A DNA stretch of 5,450 nucleotides from an uncultured Roseburia sp. (GTDB taxonomy: Bacteria; Bacillota; Clostridia; Lachnospirales; Lachnospiraceae): assembly GCA_934307185.1 (NCBI GenBank), contig CAKRCJ010000173.1, forward strand, positions 1 to 5,450. Direction: 5' to 3'. Below the pieces are notes generated by a model. That model was given only the letters and a program-made list of their open reading frames with translations. It was not told the DNA's origin and searched no databases. Below, piece after piece: positions 1-5,450 of the stretch. The first letter of the stretch is position 1. The number at the start of each line of letters is the position of its first letter. Position numbers and translations under genes: made by a program.

Positions 1-1748
1 GCCGTTCTGTCCGGATAGTTGCTGCCAAAATTATTTTTTCCGTCGTAATAGAAAATGCCACAGCCTGCCTCTCCAAGATAATCATAGCCAGTCCATGTAA
101 AATCACCTAAGACCTTCGCTGATGATTTTACAATGCCCCAGAGCCTTACGATATCTGCCGGAAATGTTTCCGTTCCAAGCACACATTTGTTCGGGTGAAG
201 CTGTCCCTCCATTAAATGCCGTCCAGTAAGATAATTTAATCCGATAATATCCATGGACTCACTCGCTTCTTCAATTACTTTTGTGACAATCGGGTGCTTT
301 GCGAAAGCATCTCCGACTTCGCCCTCCATCAGTTTCATAAAGCTGTTAATCGCATTGCTTCCAGTATTATCGTTTGTGCCCGCCTGTTCCATATTTTTTT
401 GCAGCAGCGGACCGAGCTCTTTCATAATCTGATAAACATTTGCCCCAGCCGCGTTCAACGCATTTATCCCGTTTGTGGTATATCTTGTATTGTCCAGTTC
501 TTTGAAATAATTACAGATGGTGCGGTTCATTTCTGCCCCGCGCTCTGTACCGATTTCCTGAATTTCATTTCCAACAGAATAAAGGATAACAGATGCGTGG
601 TTATAGTCTTTTTCAACCATTCTCTCTGCAATAGTTTTCCATTCGTCCAAAAAGGAAAATGCAAAATCATTTTTATTTTTATGAACCGTCCACATATCTG
701 TCAGCTCGTCCATTACAAGAATTCCCAGTCTGTCACAGGCATCTAAAAACGCCTTGCCTGCCGGGTGATGAGCGCTCCGGACACTATTAAAGCCTGCTTT
801 TTTGATAAGCTCACACTTCCGGTATTCCGCGTCCTCAAACGTTGCCGCCCCTAAAATTCCATTGTCATGGTGGAGACAGGTGCCGCGCAATTTTACCTGC
901 TTTCCGTTGATACGAAGTCCTCTTATGGCATCAAGTGTTATTTTCCGGATACCATAGAAAAATGTCTCCTCCTCAAACAGCTCTCCCTCCTCTGTGCAGA
1001 CTCTGACTGTACACTGATAAAGATTTGGCTCCTCGCAGTCCCACAATTGTGGTGCTGGAATGGTGATACTCTGATAAACGACATTGTTCGTTTGTGCAAA
1101 GCTGGTAAGATGCACTTTATCTGTAAAATGGTTTTTCTCTTTATCTTCCATTTTCACGGAAACAATCAGCTTTTCTTTTTTCCTTGAAAAATTGGAAACT
1201 TTCGTGGCAAATTCCACGACAGCAGCCTCACTGTCTGCCTCTTCTGTGGTTGCACGTACTCCGTTCACCGGGATTTGCACAAGATTTCCGACATATAAAT
1301 TTACATTCCGGTAAATTCCACTTCCAGAATACCAGCGGCTGTTTTCCCCTGCATTTTCCACAACAACCTTCAGTTCATTTTCAGTATCAAAATTCAGATA
1401 AGCCGACAGCTCCACATAAAAATTCGAATAACCATACCGGTTTGTCTTTACTAACACCCCATTGATGTACACCATGGCTGTCTCATACACGCCCTCAAAC
1501 TCTATCGTGACAGTCTTATCCGCCCAGTCTGACGGCACATAAAAGCTTTTAAAATAGGTATAGGTTCCCCCCGGATAAAATCCGGTTGCCCCTCCATTTT
1601 TTGTGTGCTCGTCCCTGTCCTCATGTATCATTGCATCGTGGGGAAGCCTGACATTTTCCGCCTCTTTCCCATACATCTGCAAAACTTTTAAAGACGGCAC
1701 ATACCCTTTTACAAATTTCCAGTCCGAATTAAAATCAATTTTTTTCAT
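1..1748 (-). CDS. Glycoside hydrolase family 2 beta-glycosidase, probable beta-galactosidase (partial, C-terminus beyond left edge)
   Basis: Predicted cytosolic retaining exo-beta-glycosidase; about 582 residues are visible without a stop or frameshift. No signal peptide is seen: the N-terminus (MKKIDFNSDWKF) goes straight into the GH2 sugar-binding fold, which carries the SRWYSGSGIYR signature at residues 137-147. An Ig-like domain follows (about 165-250, W236 near its end), then the TIM barrel from about 285 (RGTCLHHDNG at 288-297, RSAHHP at 324-329). The likely acid/base is E395 in SVGNEI and the likely nucleophile E527 in GTETFPAD; TWTGYDYLGEAG follows at about 551-562. The ETFPAD-type nucleophile motif suits large beta-galactosidase-like GH2 proteins of Firmicutes and Bacteroidetes, usually around 800 residues, so roughly a quarter may be missing. 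Beta-glucuronidase is not excluded, because its diagnostic Asn-x-Lys would lie just past the edge. The start is the first in-frame ATG after a stop at 1754-1752; the nearest AAAGG is 15 nt away, unusually far. It is probably cotranscribed with the upstream symporter. Confidence 0.92.
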   Translation of the reverse strand, partial: MKKIDFNSDWKFVKGYVPSLKVLQMYGKEAENVRLPHDAMIHEDRDEHTKNGGATGFYPGGTYTYFKSFYVPSDWADKTVTIEFEGVYETAMVYINGVLVKTNRYGYSNFYVELSAYLNFDTENELKVVVENAGENSRWYSGSGIYRNVNLYVGNLVQIPVNGVRATTEEADSEAAVVEFATKVSNFSRKKEKLIVSVKMEDKEKNHFTDKVHLTSFAQTNNVVYQSITIPAPQLWDCEEPNLYQCTVRVCTEEGELFEEETFFYGIRKITLDAIRGLRINGKQVKLRGTCLHHDNGILGAATFEDAEYRKCELIKKAGFNSVRSAHHPAGKAFLDACDRLGILVMDELTDMWTVHKNKNDFAFSFLDEWKTIAERMVEKDYNHASVILYSVGNEIQEIGTERGAEMNRTICNYFKELDNTRYTTNGINALNAAGANVYQIMKELGPLLQKNMEQAGTNDNTGSNAINSFMKLMEGEVGDAFAKHPIVTKVIEEASESMDIIGLNYLTGRHLMEGQLHPNKCVLGTETFPADIVRLWGIVKSSAKVLGDFTWTGYDYLGEAGCGIFYYDGKNNFGSNYPDRT

Positions 1749-1773
1749 AGTTCAATCATCATGCCTTTCATCA

Positions 1774-1794
1774 CCTGCGGCTTTTTTCCGCAGG
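1774..1794 (-). promoter_or_regulatory. Intercistronic hairpin between symporter and GH2 genes
   Basis: A perfect 7-bp GC-rich inverted repeat (CCTGCGG / CCGCAGG) surrounds a 7-nt loop that reads AAAAAAG on the transcribed minus strand. It lies 22 nt after the symporter stop codon and ends just before the purine-rich AAAGG (1768-1764) that precedes the GH2 start. No run of U follows the stem on either strand, so it is unlikely to be an efficient intrinsic terminator. A role in mRNA stability, processing, or tuning of GH2 translation is inferred from position only. Confidence 0.6.
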
Positions 1795-1816
1795 CGTAAA
1801 TCTGTATTTTAAAAAT

Positions 1817-3199
1817 TTAGCAATCTGCCTGTTTTACCGCATGTTCTTCGTCCCATTTTTTATTTGCTTTCTCAACATTTAACATTCCAAGAAGAACCGT
1901 AATGATTACACCAAAAATCACTGGGAGTACAATGTACATCATAAAAATCATATTAACTGCACCTTCGGTCTGTGTAGCAGCAGTTCCAACATATCCGCCA
2001 AGGTCTAAAAGCCAGCCTACAGCAGCAGTTCCAATTCCACCGCCGATTTTAACGCCGAGGGAAGAACAGCTAAACATCGTTCCGTCCATTCTTACTCCCT
2101 TGGTTCTGTATGTATAACCGCTGATTTCTGCGATTAACGCATTTAATGTTCCGCTTAAGGTTCCTGCAAAAATGCCTTTGATAAACATAAATAACAGCAT
2201 TAATTTTACATTTTTCTGATATGCAAAATAAATAAAGAAAATGCTTAAAATACAGTTAATGACATAGCCCCAGAAGTTCACCTTCTGCATGCTTTTTGCT
2301 TTTTTCACAAGCATCGGTGTAAAAATAAGTGCGATAATGACCGGGAACATTTTCATCATCTGGAACATTCCAAGCAGTGAAGCGTCTCCAAGAACATATT
2401 TTGTGAAGTAAACACCGCTTCCGGTCGTGATATTACTCATAATATAGTACACAATATACAAAACCAAAATCATAATATAATACTTGTTGGTAAATAGCAG
2501 CTTCATGCTTTCCCAGAAACCTATGGTATCATCTTTTTTCTCTTCTTTGTCTGCCTTTGCCATATTCTGCTCCGGTGCAACCTCTTTTACCGACAGACAG
2601 CTAATCGTATTTACCACCAAACCAATTAATGCACAGATAATCGCAACTGCCCGCCAGCCACTTGCACCGCCGCCAAAGGCTTCGACTGTATTTGTAACGG
2701 CAAAGCCCATCACGATATTTGTCACAACTGCAAACATAAAACGGATAGAGCCAAGCTGCACACGCTCCTGCGAGTTATTGGTAATCAATGCAGAAAGTGT
2801 AGAATATGCCACTCCGTTTGCCGTATAAAAAATTGCATTTAAGCAGGTATAAAATGCAAAAAAGTAAGCGTACTGCGCTGTTTGTCCCATATCCGGGATT
2901 GAGAATAATAACACAAGACAGAGGGAAACTCCAATCTGTGCGTATAGCATCCACGGTCTTGCTTTTCCAAGCTTACTCTTTGTCTTGTCAATCATATTTC
3001 CAAAAAATACATCAGTAACACCGTCAAAGATTTTGGATACAAGCATTAACGTACCGATAATACCGGTTTTTAAGCCGAGTACATCGGATAGATACAGCAA
3101 CAAAAAGCTCGAAACCAGTCCATAACTACAGTTCGATGCCAAATCCCCCGAACCATATGCAAGCTTCTGATACCATTTTAAATATTTTTTATCGTCCAT
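1817..3199 (-). CDS. GPH-family (glycoside-pentoside-hexuronide) cation:sugar symporter
   Basis: Twelve-helix inner-membrane secondary transporter of the MFS-related GPH family (MelB, GusB and XylP relatives), predicted to import a glycoside with Na+ or H+. The 460-residue length is normal for the family. The N-terminus has the family motif AYGSGDLASN (14-23, D19). Helix II carries D59 and D63 in KIFDGVTD, spaced like the MelB cation-site pair Asp55/Asp59. The loop after it has the GPH signature DKTKSKLGKARPW (71-83). A charged central cytoplasmic loop (about 205-232, rich in Lys, Glu and Asp) separates the two six-helix halves. K384 in LGVKIGGGIG sits where MelB has its helix XI lysine. N128 lies where MelB has substrate Asp124, as in non-melibiose members, so the substrate cannot be named. 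The start has GGGG (3210-3207) 7 nt upstream. It is the first gene of a probable two-gene operon with the GH2 enzyme 68 bp downstream, and is divergent from an AraC regulator. The paired enzyme suggests a beta-galactoside or beta-glucuronide. Confidence 0.93.
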   Translation of the reverse strand: MDDKKYLKWYQKLAYGSGDLASNCSYGLVSSFLLLYLSDVLGLKTGIIGTLMLVSKIFDGVTDVFFGNMIDKTKSKLGKARPWMLYAQIGVSLCLVLLFSIPDMGQTAQYAYFFAFYTCLNAIFYTANGVAYSTLSALITNNSQERVQLGSIRFMFAVVTNIVMGFAVTNTVEAFGGGASGWRAVAIICALIGLVVNTISCLSVKEVAPEQNMAKADKEEKKDDTIGFWESMKLLFTNKYYIMILVLYIVYYIMSNITTGSGVYFTKYVLGDASLLGMFQMMKMFPVIIALIFTPMLVKKAKSMQKVNFWGYVINCILSIFFIYFAYQKNVKLMLLFMFIKGIFAGTLSGTLNALIAEISGYTYRTKGVRMDGTMFSCSSLGVKIGGGIGTAAVGWLLDLGGYVGTAATQTEGAVNMIFMMYIVLPVIFGVIITVLLGMLNVEKANKKWDEEHAVKQADC

Positions 3200-3229
3200 A
3201 ATTTTTCCCCTTTTTTGTAAAAATTGTTG

Positions 3230-3243
3230 TACATTCGAATGTA
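3230..3243. promoter_or_regulatory. Perfect 14-bp palindrome, candidate operator
   Basis: TACATTCGAATGTA is its own reverse complement over all 14 bases. It lies 30 bp before the symporter start codon and just downstream of the predicted symporter transcription start, a typical place for a roadblock repressor site. A dyad of this kind suits a homodimeric regulator better than a classic AraC-type protein, which usually binds direct repeats. It could also form a short stem in the symporter leader RNA. Binding is inferred, not shown. Confidence 0.45.
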
Positions 3244-3248
3244 TTTTT

Positions 3249-3289
3249 CTGATAGCATTATTCTAACACTTTTCAAAATTGCCCTTCAA
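3249..3289 (-). promoter_or_regulatory. Candidate promoter(s) for the symporter-GH2 operon
   Basis: Two overlapping sigma-A-like solutions are visible on the minus strand. In the first, TTGAAG (3289-3284) is followed after 18 bp by TAGAAT (3265-3260), with a TG one base ahead giving an extended -10. In the second, TTGAAA (3276-3271) is followed after 16 bp by TATCAG (3254-3249), also preceded by TGC. The first has the better -10, the second the better -35. Either gives a leader of roughly 45-55 nt. The first overlaps the regulator's promoter, so the two cannot easily be occupied at once. Confidence 0.5.
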
Positions 3290-3295
3290 TGCTAT
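3252..3295. repeat. 8-bp inverted repeat spanning the divergent promoters
   Basis: ATAGCATT (3252-3259) and its exact reverse complement AATGCTAT (3288-3295) lie with centres 36 bp apart. The left arm abuts or overlaps the candidate -10 boxes of the symporter promoter. The right arm overlaps the TATAAT box of the regulator promoter. Part of the similarity comes from each arm containing a TGCTAT extended -10-like string. It could alternatively be a pair of inverted half-sites for a DNA-looping or dimeric regulator. Confidence 0.4.
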
Positions 3296-3298
3296 AAT
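3270..3298 (+). promoter_or_regulatory. Promoter of the AraC-family regulator
   Basis: A perfect TATAAT -10 box (3293-3298) has an extended -10 TG at 3290-3291. The -35-like TTTTCA (3270-3275) is 17 bp upstream and matches the consensus at four of six bases. Transcription would begin near 3305, giving a leader of about 50 nt before the ATG at 3357. The promoter overlaps the divergent symporter promoter. Confidence 0.65.
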
Positions 3299-3326
3299 TA
3301 GACGCAAGATAGGTAAATTAGTAACA
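3296..3326. promoter_or_regulatory. Candidate AraC-type direct-repeat operator
   Basis: AATTAG-N3-CA occurs at 3296-3306 and again at 3316-3326, exactly 20 bp apart, about two helical turns. AraC-family activators commonly bind direct repeats of this period next to the -35 of the promoter they activate. Here the repeat begins 7 bp upstream of the first symporter -35 candidate and overlaps the regulator's own -10, which would allow activation of the operon together with self-repression. The region is AT-rich, so a chance match is possible. Confidence 0.3.
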
Positions 3327-3356
3327 TATTCGCGACTTTTTACAAAGGAGTTTCTT

Positions 3357-4424
3357 ATGGACCAGTCCTCTATTTCCCAGTTAAAAAATAATTTTTTCGA
3401 AATCCAGAACGTTGACAGCAAATTTAACCAGTATTATCATCTCACTTCCCCTTACAGTGCCATTATCGAAACGTACCGCTCCGACCTTGTAAAGCCTTAT
3501 TTTAAGATTTCAAGCTTTACGCCGGACCACTGTAACCATTCCCTGATTGAGGACGAAGCTATTTTAGCAAAAATGAAAAAAAGACCGCTTCACCAGCATG
3601 ACTTTTTTGAAATAATGTTTGTCATGCAGGGCGAAGCAGTCGTTAATATTGAAAATAATGAGCGTCTCTATCCCGCCGGAACCGGGTGTGTGGTCAATTG
3701 TAATTTAAGACATGTGGAGTTGCTGTCCCACGATTTCCGGATTTTCTTTTTAAATATTTCAAAAGATTACCTATTAAGCCTTTTGCGGACGGAGGATATG
3801 TTTCATCTGCCCACAAAGCTTACGGATACCACAAACAACGTTTTTCAGTTTCTGAACGCAAATGCAGCTGATAACAATAATACACAGAAACAATACCTTG
3901 ATTTTTTCCCGACTTTCCATAACTCAGAGTCGTTTCGCAGGCTCTATCAGATTTCTGAGGAGATTGTGCGGATTTCCCTAAATCCACAGACTGGCTCGAC
4001 CTTTTTTCTGAATGGGAATATTCTTCAGTTTATGGATACATTATCAAATCCAGAGCTTTTCCACCTGTCCAATATCCAGCTTGACTCCGGAAATGATTTT
4101 CTGATTTTTACAAAGCTTTCACATCTTTTAGAAAATAGTGACGGCAGGCTCAGCCGCCATGAACTGGCGGACCGTTTAAGCTACAGCGGTGACTATTTAA
4201 ACCGCATCACAAAAAAGTACACCGGCATGACGCTCTTTGAATACGGCACTACTTTTTCCATCCGCAAAGCTGAATATTATCTTTTGAAAACAGACCTTAC
4301 GATTACAGAAATCATCGCGCGGCTGGATTTTACAAATAAATCCCATTTTTACAAATTGTTTTATTCCAAAAATGAGATGTCACCGAAGGAATTCCGCAAT
4401 AAATACCGGCACACAATGTCTTGA
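3357..4424 (+). CDS. AraC-family transcriptional regulator with N-terminal cupin sensor
   Basis: Cytosolic DNA-binding regulator of 355 residues, predicted to sense a sugar or glycoside and control the divergent symporter-GH2 operon. The N-terminal half holds a cupin-like ligand-binding domain (about 75-140) beginning with HQHDFFEIMFVMQGEA (79-94), with H79, H81 and E85 in the usual AraC-binding-domain pattern. A linker of about 100 residues (about 145-245) makes it longer than minimal family members. The C-terminus carries the two helix-turn-helix motifs: the first at about 265-296 (RHELADRLSYSGDYLNRITK), the second at about 314-351, with the family signature FTNKSHFYKLF and SPKEFRNKYR. The ATG at 3357 is preferred because AAAGGAG (3344-3350) lies 6 nt before it. 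A longer in-frame reading from a TTG at 3279 would begin inside the promoter. The gene ends 9 nt from the convergent acetyltransferase gene. The inducer is unknown; a role in the adjacent operon is inferred from divergent layout. Confidence 0.93.
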   Translation: MDQSSISQLKNNFFEIQNVDSKFNQYYHLTSPYSAIIETYRSDLVKPYFKISSFTPDHCNHSLIEDEAILAKMKKRPLHQHDFFEIMFVMQGEAVVNIENNERLYPAGTGCVVNCNLRHVELLSHDFRIFFLNISKDYLLSLLRTEDMFHLPTKLTDTTNNVFQFLNANAADNNNTQKQYLDFFPTFHNSESFRRLYQISEEIVRISLNPQTGSTFFLNGNILQFMDTLSNPELFHLSNIQLDSGNDFLIFTKLSHLLENSDGRLSRHELADRLSYSGDYLNRITKKYTGMTLFEYGTTFSIRKAEYYLLKTDLTITEIIARLDFTNKSHFYKLFYSKNEMSPKEFRNKYRHTMS

Positions 4425-4433
4425 ATTTTTTTC

Positions 4434-4982
4434 CTATAATTTTTTCATCATCCAGTCTGCGGACACATAATGTCCATCTGCATATTTCATATTATCTGGA
4501 AATGTACCGTATTTCTGAAAGCCTAATTTTTCATAGAGTGCAATCGCATTACCATTATCCGAAACAACCTCTAATTCTGCCTGCTCATACCCAAGCTCTT
4601 TTGCAGCTTTCAGTACAGTTTCTAACATAATGCTTCCGATGCCGCATCCACAAAACTGCTGATATAAAGCAATTGCTACTTCACATCTATGCGCGTACCT
4701 GCGATAGCTTCCGATTGGATTTAGAGAACAATTACCAATATGTTTTCCATCTAATGATGCAATTAACATTAATGATCTGTCTGAGTTTTGGCAATTGTTT
4801 ATAAACGCTGCTTCCTGCTCCGGTGTAATGGTAACTTCGTCCGGCTCACGAATAAGATATGGTGTTTCTGCAGTTGTCTCTTTCAAATATCTGATTAGGT
4901 CTTGTGCATCTTCCGGTACTGCATTTCTTAATACTATCGTTCTGTTGTTTTTATCCTTGACTTCGATTGGTCCAAATTTCAT
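4434..4982 (-). CDS. GNAT-family N-acetyltransferase
   Basis: Predicted cytosolic acetyl-CoA-dependent acetyltransferase; the acceptor (amino group of a protein, amino acid, amine or drug) cannot be told from the sequence. Counting from the upstream ATG at 4988, the acetyl-CoA pyrophosphate loop (motif A) is QFCGCGIGS at about 111-119, following the beta-4 strand EVAIALY (103-109). Motif B follows with N147, A148 and LYEKLGF (151-157). The N-terminal strand (about 18-24, TIVLRNA) and helix alpha-1 (DAQDLIRYL) fit a complete single-domain GNAT of normal size. I prefer the second ATG (4982; 182 residues), because GGGGAGG (4995-4989) is 6 nt from it but directly abuts the first ATG at 4988. The gene follows the chemotaxis-type gene by about 34 bp and is probably cotranscribed with it. 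It ends 9 nt from the convergent AraC gene. Nothing links it to the sugar cluster. Confidence 0.9.
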   Translation of the reverse strand: MKFGPIEVKDKNNRTIVLRNAVPEDAQDLIRYLKETTAETPYLIREPDEVTITPEQEAAFINNCQNSDRSLMLIASLDGKHIGNCSLNPIGSYRRYAHRCEVAIALYQQFCGCGIGSIMLETVLKAAKELGYEQAELEVVSDNGNAIALYEKLGFQKYGTFPDNMKYADGHYVSADWMMKKL

Positions 4983-5016
4983 TTTCATCCTCCCCTATTA
5001 TTTTTAAATTTCTTTT

Positions 5017-5450
5017 TTATCCCCTCTGCTTTTGGTCAATCTCATTTGCCATCGGTTTTAACTGTCCGACTAAGTTATTCATATCCTCAAACATGGAGCT
5101 TTTGGTCGTACCAAGGTCATTTGCCCGCTCAATATGTGTCAGTACACGCTCCATTTGTTCTTCTCCAGCATCAAAGCACTCCCGTACCACATTAAGCTTC
5201 TGCTCTGATGCTTCTGCCATCTCACCGATTTTCTTCTGCACAGTCTTTGCGCCCTGAGCTGCCTCTATAATCTGATCGAATACTCCATAAGCTTCCTCTG
5301 TCTCTGCCACATTTTGTCCAAAGGCTGTCTTGGAAGCCTCGATATTCGAATTGAGCTGCGTAGTGCCGCTTTCTACCTCTGCAATATCCTTTTCTACTGT
5401 ATTCACCAGATTTTTAATGCCTCCAGCAAGATTTTTCACCTCATCTGCAA
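5017..5450 (-). CDS. Methyl-accepting chemotaxis-type protein, C-terminal part only (N-terminus beyond right edge)
   Basis: The last 143 residues of a protein that enters from the right edge in an open frame. The visible part begins with ADEVKNLAGG, matching the conserved A-x-EV-x-x-LA stretch that follows the hairpin tip of methyl-accepting chemotaxis protein (MCP) signalling domains. The rest is a nearly uninterrupted, Glu/Gln/Ala-rich amphipathic helix, as expected for the coiled coil running back from the tip. MCPs signal to CheA/CheW; the sensor and any membrane segments would be encoded outside the window. No C-terminal CheR-tethering pentapeptide of the NWETF type is seen; the protein ends NEIDQKQRG. 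A GTG at 5439 falls within the conserved motif and is an internal codon, not the start. Whether this is a transmembrane or soluble receptor cannot be seen. It lies upstream of the GNAT gene on the same strand. Confidence 0.8.
   Translation of the reverse strand, partial: ADEVKNLAGGIKNLVNTVEKDIAEVESGTTQLNSNIEASKTAFGQNVAETEEAYGVFDQIIEAAQGAKTVQKKIGEMAEASEQKLNVVRECFDAGEEQMERVLTHIERANDLGTTKSSMFEDMNNLVGQLKPMANEIDQKQRG

Noticed and set aside
294..1812. Several plus-strand open frames opposite the GH2 gene
   Set aside because: They lie antisense to a continuous 582-codon GH2 frame with all expected motifs, have no ribosome sites, and their translations show no recognisable domain.
1774..1816. Rho-independent terminator after the symporter gene
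   Set aside because: The stem is convincing but no U-run follows it on the transcribed strand; the T-run lies in the loop on the opposite strand.
1795..1830. Separate promoter for the GH2 gene (TAAAAT-like -10 on the minus strand)
   Set aside because: No acceptable -35 lies 16-18 bp upstream, and AT-rich spacer DNA yields such -10 strings by chance.
1921..1940. GTAC-ATGTAC near-palindrome resembling the 3230-3243 dyad
   Set aside because: It lies inside the symporter coding sequence, is imperfect, and shares only short strings with the leader palindrome.
1902..3018. Plus-strand open frames opposite the symporter gene
   Set aside because: They are shadows of the GPH coding sequence; their translations are low-complexity and lack initiation signals.
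3279..3356. Possible 26-residue N-terminal extension of the AraC regulator from a TTG at 3279
   Set aside because: It would start upstream of the TATAAT box at 3293-3298, whereas the ATG at 3357 has AAAGGAG at ideal spacing.
4421..5257. Plus-strand open frames opposite the GNAT and chemotaxis genes
   Set aside because: They are antisense to genes with clear family motifs and have no supporting ribosome sites or domains.

Overview
The window looks like chromosomal DNA from a low-to-moderate GC gut Firmicute, most likely a clostridial/Lachnospiraceae-type bacterium. This is inferred from the AT-rich intergenic DNA, purine-rich Shine-Dalgarno sites (AAAGGAG, GGGGAGG), consensus-like sigma-A promoters, and the pairing of a GPH-type sugar symporter with a GH2 enzyme under an AraC regulator. 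No species can be named from sequence alone. I saw no mobile element, CRISPR array, tRNA or rRNA.

Positions 1-3356 hold a glycoside-use cluster on the minus strand. A GPH-family (MelB/GusB/XylP-like) cation:sugar symporter (3199 down to 1817) is followed after 68 bp by a cytosolic GH2 beta-glycosidase, probably a beta-galactosidase (1748 down past the left edge, C-terminus missing). Between them sits a perfect 7-bp-stem hairpin without a U-tract, then an unusual translation start region with a tiny ORF overlapping the GH2 start codon. Divergent from the symporter is an AraC-family regulator (3357-4424, plus strand). The 157-bp gap between the two divergent genes carries two overlapping promoters and three symmetric or repeated elements: a 14-bp perfect palindrome, an 8-bp inverted repeat next to both -10 boxes, and a 20-bp-period direct repeat. 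The simplest model is that the regulator senses a glycoside, activates symporter and hydrolase transcription, and limits its own. The symporter imports the intact glycoside and the GH2 enzyme cleaves it in the cytosol.

Positions 4425-5450 hold an apparently unrelated minus-strand pair: the C-terminal end of a methyl-accepting chemotaxis-type protein (cut by the right edge), then a GNAT-family N-acetyltransferase. The GNAT gene ends only 9 nt from the convergent AraC gene and no intrinsic terminator is visible there.

No clearly new system is visible. The points most worth a second look are regulatory: the dense divergent promoter region, and the intercistronic hairpin plus mini-ORF in front of the GH2 gene.
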